Positions 45,502-53,789 of a stretch of 64,000 nucleotides of DNA are shown here, piece after piece. The notes beneath the pieces were generated by a model that was not told the DNA's origin, searched no databases, and was given only the letters and a program-made list of their open reading frames with translations. The DNA lies in NCBI RefSeq assembly GCF_002954225.1, contig NZ_PPTH01000013.1, forward strand, positions 196,807 to 260,806, read 5' to 3'. Position numbers and translations under genes: made by a program. This stretch comes from Arthrobacter ruber. GTDB taxonomy: Bacteria; Actinomycetota; Actinomycetes; Actinomycetales; Micrococcaceae. Position 1 is the first letter of the stretch, and every line of letters starts with the position of its first letter.

Positions 45502-46491
45502 CTACCCTTGGTGCACTCCTACTTTAGCACCTTCCCGCGCCACGGCGAGCCTGAGGACGCGCCAGTCCTGCGGCGTGTCGCCCTGTCCCAGGAGCTCCCG
45601 CACGGCGTCCTCCGCGGCGCTCGCGCCGGCCTCGCCGACGGCGAGGGTCAGCACGCTCGGGCCGGCGCCCGAGATGGTGCTGGCGAAACCGGCCGCCCGC
45701 AGTCCGCGCATGAGCGTCGCGCTCGGCAGCATGGCCTGCGCGCGGAAGTCCTGGTGGAGCGCATCCTGCGTGGCGGCGAACAGGAGGGACGGGTCCTGCC
45801 CCAGCGCGTGGACCAGGAGGGCAGCACGGCCGGCGTTGGCGGCGGCGCTACGGTGGGAGACCGACGGCGGCAGGAGCGCGCGGGCGCTGTCCGTGGACAG
45901 AGCGAGGTCGGGGACCGCGAGAACGGGGACGACGTCGGGGTGGACCTCGACGCGCGTGCTGCGATAGGCGTGACCGCTCTCCCACGAGATGGCGAGGGAC
46001 CCGGCGAGGGCAGGCGCCACGTTGTCCGGGTGGCCCTCGATCGACGCCGCCCACTGCAGCAGGTGCGCGGCGTCGAGCCGCTCGCGCTCGGGCAGCAGGG
46101 CGTTCGCCGCGAGCACGCCGGCCACGATCGCCGCGGCGGAGGAGCCCATGCCGCGACCGTGCGGGATGACGTTGACGGTGTCGAGTTCGAGCCCGGACGC
46201 ACGCCGTCCGGCGTGGTGCAGCGTGCTGATCAGCGACTTCGCCACGAGGTGCCGCTCGTCGGTCGGGAGTCCGGCCACACCCTCCCCCGTGGCCCGGACC
46301 ACGGTGGTCCCCGACGTCGTCGTGCGCACCCTCACGGTGTCCTGCAGGGTCAGTGCGAGGCCGAGCGTGTCGAAGCCCGGCCCGAGGTTCGCGCTCGTGG
46401 CGGGTACCGTGACCAGGACGTCCTGCCCGGCCTCGACGGCGGGGAGGTCGAGCACGTCCGAGGTGGCCGGTGCTGCGTGCGGGCCGGCCAC
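45502..46491 (-). CDS. thrB: Homoserine kinase
   Basis: Phosphorylates homoserine for threonine synthesis. The 329-aa GHMP kinase has VPATSANLGPGFDTLGLAL (motif 1), IPHGRGMGSSAAAIVAG (the glycine-rich ATP loop) and the C-terminal TISGAGPSVLTL (motif 3). The GTG at 46489-46491 starts one nucleotide after the thrC stop. It is the last gene of argS-lysA-hom-thrC-thrB. Confidence 0.95.
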   Translation of the reverse strand: MAGPHAAPATSDVLDLPAVEAGQDVLVTVPATSANLGPGFDTLGLALTLQDTVRVRTTTSGTTVVRATGEGVAGLPTDERHLVAKSLISTLHHAGRRASGLELDTVNVIPHGRGMGSSAAAIVAGVLAANALLPERERLDAAHLLQWAASIEGHPDNVAPALAGSLAISWESGHAYRSTRVEVHPDVVPVLAVPDLALSTDSARALLPPSVSHRSAAANAGRAALLVHALGQDPSLLFAATQDALHQDFRAQAMLPSATLMRGLRAAGFASTISGAGPSVLTLAVGEAGASAAEDAVRELLGQGDTPQDWRVLRLAVAREGAKVGVHQG

Positions 46492-46492
46492 G

Positions 46493-47596
46493 TCAGTCCT
46501 CGAGTCCGAGCGCCGCCGCGACGCTCACGACGTCGAACTCGACCTTCGTGGGCTCCACGTCCGAGCCGTCCGCCATGCGCAGTGCCCACTGCGGGTCCTT
46601 CAGGCCGTGACCGGTGACGGTGATGACGATCGTCTTGCCGGCGGGCACGAGACCCTGCGCGTGCTTCTTGAGGAGACCCGCGACACCCGCGGCGGAGGCC
46701 GGTTCCACGAACACGCCCTCCCGCGAGGACAGCCAGCGGTGCGCGTCGAGGATTTCCTCGTCCGTCACGGCCTCGATGAGTCCGCCGGATTCGTCGCGCG
46801 CGGCGACGGCGAGGTCCCAGGAGGCGGGGTTGCCGATGCGGATGGCGGTCGCGATGGTGTCGGGCTCGGTGATCGGGTGGCCCTTGACGAGCGGCGAGGC
46901 GCCCTCGGCCTGGAAGCCCCACATGACGGGCGTGCGCGTGGCGACGGCGGGCAGCTCGCCGGAGTGCATCGAGGCGTAGGGCGCCGCGTACTCCCTGTAG
47001 CCCTTCCAGTACGCGCTGATGTTCCCGGCGTTGCCGACGGGCATGAGGTGGTAGTCGGGGGCGTCGCCCAGGGCGTCGACGACCTCGAAGGCCGCCGTCT
47101 TCTGGCCCTCGAGGCGCGCCGGGTTCACCGAGTTGACGAGGAACACGGGGTAGGCCTCGGCGAGCTTGCGGGCCACGTCGAGGCAGTTGTCGAAATTGCC
47201 GTTGACCTGCAGCAGCTGTGCGCCGTGCGCGATGGCCTGGCTCAGCTTGCCCATGGAGATCTTGCCGTCCGGCACCAGCACCGCGCAGGTGATGCCCGCC
47301 TGCGTCGCGTAGGCCGCGGCGGAGGCAGAGGTGTTGCCGGTGGACGCGCAGACCACGGCCTTGGCCCCGGCGGCGACGGCGGCGGTCATCGCCATGGTCA
47401 TGCCCCGGTCCTTGAAGGATCCCGTGGGGTTCATTCCCTCGACCTTGAGGTGGACGGCGGATCCGGTCAGCTCGGACAGGTGCCGGGCGTACACGAGGGG
47501 CGTGCCACCCTCACCGAGGGTGATGACCTCGGTGGCCTCGGTGACGGGCAGTCGGTCGGCGTATTCGCGGATGACTCCGCGCCACTGGTGGGCCAC
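46493..47596 (-). CDS. thrC: Threonine synthase
   Basis: A PLP enzyme converting O-phosphohomoserine to threonine. The 367-aa protein has the PLP lysine K62 in [11 protein letters not shown], the phosphate loop [29 protein letters not shown] and a C-terminal TGHGLKDP. The GTG starts directly after the hom stop codon with no gap, so the genes are strongly coupled. Confidence 0.96.
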   Translation of the reverse strand: MAHQWRGVIREYADRLPVTEATEVITLGEGGTPLVYARHLSELTGSAVHLKVEGMNPTGSFKDRGMTMAMTAAVAAGAKAVVCASTGNTSASAAAYATQAGITCAVLVPDGKISMGKLSQAIAHGAQLLQVNGNFDNCLDVARKLAEAYPVFLVNSVNPARLEGQKTAAFEVVDALGDAPDYHLMPVGNAGNISAYWKGYREYAAPYASMHSGELPAVATRTPVMWGFQAEGASPLVKGHPITEPDTIATAIRIGNPASWDLAVAARDESGGLIEAVTDEEILDAHRWLSSREGVFVEPASAAGVAGLLKKHAQGLVPAGKTIVITVTGHGLKDPQWALRMADGSDVEPTKVEFDVVSVAAALGLED

Positions 47597-48928
47597 TTAG
47601 ATTCCCTCTACTCGGAGCACGGACGAGACGGCGGTGATGACGTCGAGTGCCGCGATGTGCTTGACGGTCGCGGCAAGGGCCGCCTCGGGTGCGCGGTGCG
47701 TGACGATCCGCAGCTCGGCGGTGGTGCCGCCGTCGGGCCCGCCCTGGTGGATGCGCTGGCGCATGGTCTCGATGGACACGCCGTTCTCGGCGAAGATCTG
47801 CGCGATGCGCGCGAGGACGCCGGGCTGGTCGGCGACCTCGAGGCCGATGCAGTAGCTCGTCCGGACGGTGTCGATGCTCAGCGGCGGCACGTGGCCCGTG
47901 GTGGTCTCGGTGCGGCCGGGACCACCGAGGACCATGCGGCGGGCAGCGCTGACGACGTCGCCCAGCACGGCGGACGCGGTCGGCGTGCCTCCCGCGCCCT
48001 GGCCGTAGAACATGAGTTCGCCGGCGTTCTCCGCCTCGATGAAGACGGCGTTGAACGCACCGCGGACGGCGGCCAGCGGGTGGGAGCGCGGCAGGAGCGT
48101 GGGGTGCACGCGGACGCCCACGCCTGCAGCACCCGCCTCGTCGGTGAGCATCTCCGCGATGGCCAGCAGCTTGATGACGTAGCCGTCCTCCGCGGCGGCC
48201 GCGATGTCGTCGGCGGTGACCGAGGTGATGCCCTCGCAGTGGACGTTGTCGAGCGCGAAGCGGGTATGGAAGGACAGCGAGGCGAGGATGGCGGCCTTCG
48301 CGGCGGCATCGTGCCCCTCGACGTCGGCCGTCGGGTCCGCCTCCGCGTAGCCGAGGTCCTGGGCGGCCTTCAGCGCATCGGCGAACGAGGCGCCCGTGGA
48401 GTCCATCTGGTCGAGGATGTAGTTGGTGGTGCCGTTGACGATCCCCAGCACGCGCGTGATGCGGTCACCGGAGAGGCTGTCGCGGATGGGACGGAGGATC
48501 GGGATGGCGCCCGCCACCGCTGCCTCGTAGGACAGCTGCACCCCGGCGGCGTCGGCCTGCTCGTAGAGCTCGGGGCCGTCCAGCGCGAAGAGCGCCTTGT
48601 TGCCGCTGACCACGGTGGCGCCGTGCCCGATCGCGCGGAGGATGAGCGACTTGGCCGGCTCGATCCCGCCCATGAGCTCGATCACGATGTCGGCGTCCTC
48701 CACGAGCGCCTCGGCGTCCGTGGTGAGAAGTCCCGCCGGGAGCTCCACCTCGCGCGGGGCGTCGAGGGTGCGGACGGCGACGCCGGTGAGTTCGAGCGGC
48801 GCGCCGGCGCGGCGGCCGAGGTTCTCGGCGTCCTCGAGGAGGATGCGGGCTACCTGCGAACCGACGTTGCCGCAGCCGAGCAGGGCTACGCGCAGCGCGC
48901 GTACGGGGGGTGTGGCTGGTGAGTTCAT
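47597..48928 (-). CDS. hom: Homoserine dehydrogenase
   Basis: Reduces aspartate semialdehyde to homoserine, the branch point between Thr/Met and Lys. The 443-aa protein has NAD(P)-binding LLGCGNVGSQVARIL, the substrate region GIVNGTTNYIL and EADPTADVEGHDAAAKAAIL (catalytic Lys/Asp), and a C-terminal ACT domain (about 365-443; LEVADQPGVLARIAQIF), which suggests feedback inhibition by threonine. It overlaps the lysA stop by 4 nt (ATGA). Confidence 0.96.
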   Translation of the reverse strand: MNSPATPPVRALRVALLGCGNVGSQVARILLEDAENLGRRAGAPLELTGVAVRTLDAPREVELPAGLLTTDAEALVEDADIVIELMGGIEPAKSLILRAIGHGATVVSGNKALFALDGPELYEQADAAGVQLSYEAAVAGAIPILRPIRDSLSGDRITRVLGIVNGTTNYILDQMDSTGASFADALKAAQDLGYAEADPTADVEGHDAAAKAAILASLSFHTRFALDNVHCEGITSVTADDIAAAAEDGYVIKLLAIAEMLTDEAGAAGVGVRVHPTLLPRSHPLAAVRGAFNAVFIEAENAGELMFYGQGAGGTPTASAVLGDVVSAARRMVLGGPGRTETTTGHVPPLSIDTVRTSYCIGLEVADQPGVLARIAQIFAENGVSIETMRQRIHQGGPDGGTTAELRIVTHRAPEAALAATVKHIAALDVITAVSSVLRVEGI

Positions 48929-50481
48929 GCTGTCCGTGGGGCTCCTGGATCCGTGGCGGGCACTGCAGTTCCTGGCGAGGCGGGCTCGCGCTGGACGTCC
49001 CTGCGGAACAGGTCCTCCTCGGTCTCGCCGCGCACGATCAGCCGTGCGACGCCGTTCGCGACCGCCACGACGGGCGGACGCGTCAGGTAGTTGTAGTTGC
49101 TCGCGAGCACCCAGCAGTAGGCGCCGGTGCCCGGGACGGCGAGGAGGTCACCGGCTCCGGTGTCCTCGGGGAGGTAGACGTCCCTCACCACGATGTCACC
49201 GCTCTCGCAGTGTTTCCCAACCACGCGCGAGAGCACCGGGTCGGCATCGGGGGTGCGGGATGCCAGGACGGCCGAGTAATCCGCGCCGTAGAGCACCGGA
49301 CGGGGGTTGTCGCTCATCCCGCCGTCCACCGACACATAACGCCGGGGGTGCGTAACGGAGGTGTCCTCGAGGACCTCGGAGCCGTCGGCCGCGGCGTCGA
49401 CGCGTACCGTCTTGGTGGTCCCGGCGGTGTAGAGGGTGAACGTGGTGGGACCCACGATGGCTCGGCCGGGCTCGATCGAGATGCGGGGCACGGCCAGTCC
49501 CAGCTCCCGGCACGTCGACCCGACGACGGCGGCCATGGCACGGGCGATCTCCGCTGCGGGGCGCGGTTCGTCGGCCTCGGTGTAGGCGATGCCGTAGCCG
49601 CCGCCGAGATCGAGCTCGGGCAGTTCGACGCCGTGCCGGTCGCGGACGCCGGCGAGGAAGCCGAGCAGCCGCCGCGCGGCGAGCTCGAAGCCCTCCGGCT
49701 CGAAGATCTGCGACCCGATGTGGCAGTGCACGCCGAGCAGGTTGATGCCCGGATGTGCCAGCGCGTCCGCGACGGCGCGTGCGGCCGGCGACGAGGTGCC
49801 GTCGCTCTCGTCCTCGTCCTGGCCCGGCCCCTGGTCGGTGGTCAGCGACAGACCGAACTTCTGGTCCTCGTGGGCGGTCGCGATGAACTCGTGCGTGGAG
49901 GCGTGGACACCGGGCGTCAGGCGGAGCATGACGTTGGCGGTACGGCCGCTCTGTACGGCGAGATCACCGACGAGCGTGACCTCCTGGATGCTGTCCACGA
50001 CGATCCGGCCGAGATCCGCGTCGATGGCCCGGACGATCTCCGCGGCGGACTTGTTGTTGCCGTGCAGTCCCAGTCTCGAGCCGGGCAGTCCGGCGCGCAG
50101 GGCGACGGCGAGCTCACCGCCCGAGCACGTGTCCAGCCCGAGGCCCTCCTCGCGCACCCAGTGCGCCACCTCGGTGCACAGGAAGGACTTGCCCGCGTAG
50201 AACACGTCCACTCCGCCGCACAGCTCGGCGAAGGCCTCGTCGAAGGCGTCACGGAACGTCGACGCGCGCGTGCGGAAGTCCCGCTCCGACACGACGAAGA
50301 GCGGCGTGCCGTACTCCTGCGCGAGGCTGTCCACGGAGACGCCGTCGATCCGCAGGACGCCGTCGGTCCCGCGCTCCACGTCCTCGGCCCACAGCTTCGC
50401 ATCCAGGCGGGTCGGGTCGGCGGGGACGGACAGCCACTCCGGTGCCAGCGGCGATGCCCCTGCGGGGCGTGTCGTCGTCAT
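48925..50481 (-). CDS. lysA: Diaminopimelate decarboxylase
   Basis: Makes L-lysine from meso-DAP. The 518-aa PLP-barrel enzyme has the PLP lysine K98 in VFYAGKSFLC, HCHIGSQIF, GGGYGIAY, EPGRAIVG and the intersubunit CESGD. It is longer than usual: a 20-residue acidic loop (around TDQGPGQDEDESDGTSS) is inserted in the barrel, and a C-terminal tail follows. The ATG at 50479-50481 is 2 nt after the argS stop. Confidence 0.95.
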   Translation of the reverse strand: MTTTRPAGASPLAPEWLSVPADPTRLDAKLWAEDVERGTDGVLRIDGVSVDSLAQEYGTPLFVVSERDFRTRASTFRDAFDEAFAELCGGVDVFYAGKSFLCTEVAHWVREEGLGLDTCSGGELAVALRAGLPGSRLGLHGNNKSAAEIVRAIDADLGRIVVDSIQEVTLVGDLAVQSGRTANVMLRLTPGVHASTHEFIATAHEDQKFGLSLTTDQGPGQDEDESDGTSSPAARAVADALAHPGINLLGVHCHIGSQIFEPEGFELAARRLLGFLAGVRDRHGVELPELDLGGGYGIAYTEADEPRPAAEIARAMAAVVGSTCRELGLAVPRISIEPGRAIVGPTTFTLYTAGTTKTVRVDAAADGSEVLEDTSVTHPRRYVSVDGGMSDNPRPVLYGADYSAVLASRTPDADPVLSRVVGKHCESGDIVVRDVYLPEDTGAGDLLAVPGTGAYCWVLASNYNYLTRPPVVAVANGVARLIVRGETEEDLFRRDVQREPASPGTAVPATDPGAPRTA

Positions 50482-50483
50482 GG

Positions 50484-52124
50484 CTACATCCGCTCCGGCG
50501 CGGACACGCCGAGGAGGTCCAGCCCGTTCGCCAGGACCTGCTGCGTGGCGTTGTTCAGCCACAGGCGCGAGCGGTGCACGTCCTCGACGGGTGCCTCACC
50601 GAGCGGTGCGACACGGCAGGCGTCGTACCAGCGGTGGTAGGTCCCCGCGACGACCTCCAGGTGGCGGGCCACGCGGTGCGGCTCGCGGAACGTGGCCGAC
50701 TGCGCGACGACACCGGGGAACTGGCCGAGGGCGGCCAGCAGCTCCCCCTCCGTGGGATGGGCCAGCGACGCGGCGTCGAAGCCGCTGGTGTCCACGCCCG
50801 CCGAGACGGCGTTGCGGGCGACGGCGTGCGTCCTGGCATGCGCGTACTGCACGTAGAACACGGGGTTCTCGTTGGTGTTCTTCTTCAGCAGCTCCGGCTC
50901 GATCGACATCGCCGAATCCGCCGGGGAACGTCCCAGCGAGTAGCGCAGCGCGTCCGCGCCGAGCCAGTCCAGCAGGTCGCGCAGCTCGATGATGTTGCCG
51001 GCACGCTTCGAGAGCCGGGCGCCGTTCACGGACACCATCTGGCCGATGAGGATCTGGATGTTCCGGTCCATGTCGTCACCCGCGCACGCGGCGATGGCCT
51101 TGAGGCGGCCGATGTAGCCGTGGTGGTCGGCACCGAGCAGGTAGATCTTCTCGGGGAAGCCGCGGTCCTTCTTGGAGAGGTAGTAGGCGGCGTCGGATGC
51201 GAAGTACGTGGGTTCGCCGTTGGCCCTGATGAGGACGCGGTCCTTGTCGTCACCGAAGTCGGTGGTGCGCAGCCACACCGCTCCGTCGAGGTCGAAGACG
51301 TGGCCCTGGTCCCGCAGGCGGTCGACGGCCTGCTCCACGGCGCCGCCGTCGTGCAGGGCCGACTCTGAGAAGAACACGTCGAAGTGCACGCCGAAGTCGG
51401 CGAGCGTCTCCTTGATGTCGGCCATCTGCGCCTCGTAGGCGAGCGTCCGGACGATCGGGAGCGCGGCGTCGTCGTCGAGCTCCGCGACATCGGGGCGGGC
51501 GGCCAGCACCGTGCGGCCGAGGTCGGCGATGTACTCGCCGGGGTAGCCGCCCTCGGGCGTGGGGCGGCCCTTCAGGGTCGCGAGGACCGAGGCCGCGAAG
51601 TTGTCCATCTGCGTCCCGGCGTCGTTGATGTAGTACTCGGCCGTCACCTGCGCGCCGCTGGCCCGCAGGACGCGGGCGATGGAGTCGCCGAGGGCGGCCC
51701 ACCGCGTGTGGGCCAGGTGCAGCGGGCCCGTCGGGTTGGCGGACACGAACTCCATGTTGATGGTGTGGCCGGCGAGCGCGTCGTTGGTGCCGTAGGCGGG
51801 GCCCGCCTCGACGATGGTGCGCGCCAGCTCACCGGCGGCGCCGGCGTCGAGCGTGATGTTCAGGAAGCCGGGACCTGCGATGTCGACGCTCTTGACGCCG
51901 TCGATGCCCGCCAGGCGGTCGCTGAGCAGCTGGGCGAACTCGCGCGGGTTCATGCCCGCCCTCTTGCCCAGCTGGAGGGCGATGTTCGTGGCCCAGTCGC
52001 CGTGCTCCCGGTTCTTCGGTCGCTCCACCCGCACCTCGGAGGGGAGGTCGATGTGCAGGTCGCCGGCCTCGACGGCGGCCTTCAGGCAGGCGGAGATAGC
52101 TGCAGAGAGTTCTTCGGGAGTCAC
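50484..52124 (-). CDS. argS: Arginyl-tRNA synthetase
   Basis: Charges tRNA-Arg. The 546-aa class I enzyme has an Add1 N-terminal domain (VERPKNREHGDWATNIALQL), the HIGH-box variant HLAH (136-139) in SANPTGPLHLAHTRWA, a KMSKS variant in GARLSKRAGN, and a DALR anticodon-binding C-terminus (ending LLGVSAPERM). The GTG at 52122-52124 is 6 nt after TATGCT, so it is probably leaderless and the promoter of the whole lys-thr operon. Confidence 0.96.
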   Translation of the reverse strand: MTPEELSAAISACLKAAVEAGDLHIDLPSEVRVERPKNREHGDWATNIALQLGKRAGMNPREFAQLLSDRLAGIDGVKSVDIAGPGFLNITLDAGAAGELARTIVEAGPAYGTNDALAGHTINMEFVSANPTGPLHLAHTRWAALGDSIARVLRASGAQVTAEYYINDAGTQMDNFAASVLATLKGRPTPEGGYPGEYIADLGRTVLAARPDVAELDDDAALPIVRTLAYEAQMADIKETLADFGVHFDVFFSESALHDGGAVEQAVDRLRDQGHVFDLDGAVWLRTTDFGDDKDRVLIRANGEPTYFASDAAYYLSKKDRGFPEKIYLLGADHHGYIGRLKAIAACAGDDMDRNIQILIGQMVSVNGARLSKRAGNIIELRDLLDWLGADALRYSLGRSPADSAMSIEPELLKKNTNENPVFYVQYAHARTHAVARNAVSAGVDTSGFDAASLAHPTEGELLAALGQFPGVVAQSATFREPHRVARHLEVVAGTYHRWYDACRVAPLGEAPVEDVHRSRLWLNNATQQVLANGLDLLGVSAPERM

Positions 52125-52130
52125 CCGTCC

Positions 52131-52136
52131 AGCATA
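52131..52136 (-). promoter_or_regulatory. Putative leaderless -10 box for the argS operon
   Basis: TATGCT on the minus strand with a 6-nt GGACGG spacer before the argS GTG. It may drive argS-lysA-hom-thrC-thrB. Confidence 0.6.
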
Positions 52137-52210
52137 GCGGCGGGGACCTCCGCGCCCTGCTTTCCGTGACGCGGCTCAAGCCGGAGCCGGTCGACACCCG
52201 GGCACCCCGA

Positions 52211-52216
52211 TAGGAT
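52211..52216 (+). promoter_or_regulatory. Candidate -10 box for the flavin electron-transfer operon
   Basis: TAGGAT, about 140 nt before the FMN-lipoprotein start. It would give a leader of roughly 130 nt that contains no gene and no riboswitch I can name. Support is weak because no clear -35 is seen. Confidence 0.35.
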
Positions 52217-52356
52217 TCCCGCGACAGTCCGACGCGCTGCAGGCAACGAATGAGGCAGTGGGACGTTGGACAGTGCAGGCATGTTGGTTCGAGCTTCAAC
52301 CTTCCCTCGGTGCGGACCCCCTCCGCCCGGTCCCCGGCGACCTCCAGGAGCACCCA

Positions 52357-52917
52357 GTGACCCCTCGCACGACCGACCTCCCCGCGGCCGCCATCGGACG
52401 CGCACCGGGTGCCCTGCCCCGGCGCGTCCTGACAGCGCTCGCCGCCGTCTCGATCCTCGGCGCGGCCGGCTGCGCGGGCGCGGAGGCCGAGACCCCGACG
52501 GTCGAATCGCCGGCCGCCGAATCACCGACCGCCGAATCACCGGCCGCGGAGTCGCAGGCGGCATCGACCCCGGCGGAGACGCCGGCCGCCGCCGGGGCAG
52601 GCGACGCCGCGCCCGACCAGTCCTACGAGGACGGCACCTACACCGAGACCGGCACGTACCAGTCCCCCGCCGGCAGGGAGGAGGTCGGGGTGACACTCAC
52701 GCTCGAGGCCGACGTCGTCACCGCCGTGGAGGTGGAGCCGATGCCGAGCAACCCGACCACCGAGACGTACCAGGGACGGTTCGCGGGCGGGATCTCGGAC
52801 ACCATCGTGGGCCGGAAGCTCGACGAGCTCTCCGTCGACAAGGTGGCCGGCTCCTCGCTGACCAGCGGTGGCTTCAACGAGGCGACGGACAAGATCAAGA
52901 GCGAAGCCCGGCTGTAG
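52357..52917 (+). CDS. FMN-binding domain lipoprotein
   Basis: A 186-aa predicted lipoprotein with an FMN_bind (NqrC/RnfG-like) domain. Order: signal peptide with lipobox GAAGC (C39), a Glu/Ser/Pro/Ala repeat linker (about 43-80), and the domain (YEDGTYTETGTYQSPAGREEV, then EVGVTLTLEADVV and ETYQGRFAGGIS). The flavinylation site normally reads SGAT-TS; here it is AGSSLTS (164-170), so the acceptor is probably S167. ApbE, encoded next, would attach FMN from FAD. The GTG has CAGGAG 6 nt upstream, which fixes the start. It is expected to sit on the outer face of the membrane and take electrons from the third gene's product. Confidence 0.82.
   Translation: MTPRTTDLPAAAIGRAPGALPRRVLTALAAVSILGAAGCAGAEAETPTVESPAAESPTAESPAAESQAASTPAETPAAAGAGDAAPDQSYEDGTYTETGTYQSPAGREEVGVTLTLEADVVTAVEVEPMPSNPTTETYQGRFAGGISDTIVGRKLDELSVDKVAGSSLTSGGFNEATDKIKSEARL
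52501..52560. repeat. Four 15-bp repeats encoding the lipoprotein linker
   Basis: Units at 52501-52515, 52516-52530, 52531-52545 and 52546-52560 encode (V/A)ES(P/Q)A-type pentapeptides. They form the flexible linker between lipid anchor and FMN domain. Confidence 0.85.
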
Positions 52918-52928
52918 GCGGATCGCAC

Positions 52929-53789
52929 GTGGCGGACTCCTTCGGCTTCGACGCGATCGGCACCCGCTGGCGCGTCGACACGAGCGCGCCCCTCGCACGG
53001 GGGGAACGGGACGGGCTCCTGCGCCTCGCCGAGGAGTACGACGCGCTGTACTCGCGCTTCCGCGAGGACTCGGGCATCACGGCGCTCGCGGTGTCGGGAG
53101 GGTTCCTCGCGCTGCCCGGACACGGAGCGGCGCTCGGCCGGCTCCTGCGGACCCTCCACGACCTCACCGGCGGTGGGGTCTCACCACTGGTCGGCGAGCG
53201 CCTCGCTGCGCAGGGGTACGACGCCGAGTACTCCTTCGTCCCCACGCAGGAGCCCGCACCCGCCCGCGCGTGGGACGGGCTCCTGGAGTGGACGGCCGAC
53301 GGCGTCACCCTGGCCAGGCCGGCCCTCCTCGACGTGGGGGCCGCGGGCAAGGGCCAGCTCGTCGACCTCATGCTGGCCCATCTCGTGGCCGGGGGCCACG
53401 AGGACGCGATCGTGGACGCCAGCGGGGACATGCGGCGCACGGGGGCAGGCTCCATCACCGTGGCGCTCGAGCACCCCTACGATCCGACGTCGGCCATCGG
53501 AACCGTGCGCCTGGGGAGCGGGGCGTTGTGTGCGTCCGCGTCCAACCGCCGCGTCTGGGGCGACGGACTGCACCACGTCCTCGACGGGCGGACGGGGCGC
53601 TGCGTCGACACCGTCGTCGCGACGTGGGTCCTCGCCCGTGACGCCATGACGGCCGACGGCCTGTGCACGGCCCTGTTCGTCGCGGACCCCGCGGACCTCG
53701 CGCCGGTCTTCGACTTCGACTACGTCCTGATGTACTCGGACGGACGCGCCCGCACTTCCGCCGCACTCCCAGGAGCCCTGTTCCCATGA
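52929..53789 (+). CDS. apbE: FAD:protein FMN transferase (ApbE)
   Basis: Covalently attaches FMN to a Thr or Ser of partner proteins. The 286-aa protein shows an N-terminal GTRWRV (compare GT-W/Y), the FAD-binding DVGAAGKGQLVD (135-146), DASGDMRR (163-170), HVLDGRTGR (216-224) and the metal-site TADGLCTALF (241-250). No signal peptide or lipobox is present, unlike many Gram-negative ApbE proteins, so it may act inside the cell or its export is unclear. The GTG at 52929 follows GGCGGA. It is 11 nt after the FMN-lipoprotein stop and overlaps the next gene by 4 nt. Confidence 0.9.
   Translation: MADSFGFDAIGTRWRVDTSAPLARGERDGLLRLAEEYDALYSRFREDSGITALAVSGGFLALPGHGAALGRLLRTLHDLTGGGVSPLVGERLAAQGYDAEYSFVPTQEPAPARAWDGLLEWTADGVTLARPALLDVGAAGKGQLVDLMLAHLVAGGHEDAIVDASGDMRRTGAGSITVALEHPYDPTSAIGTVRLGSGALCASASNRRVWGDGLHHVLDGRTGRCVDTVVATWVLARDAMTADGLCTALFVADPADLAPVFDFDYVLMYSDGRARTSAALPGALFP

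Noticed and set aside
45989..48922. 977-codon open frame on the plus strand
   Set aside because: It lies antisense to hom, thrC and thrB, and its translation is Arg/Gly/Val/His-rich without any domain. High-GC genes often leave long antisense frames open.
52285..52310. tRNA-like T arm (GGTTCGAGCTTCAACC)
   Set aside because: No acceptor, D or anticodon arms could be folded around it.
52266..52928. Long N-terminal extension of the apbE frame
   Set aside because: It is the shifted shadow of the FMN-lipoprotein gene; ApbE motifs begin only after the GTG at 52929.
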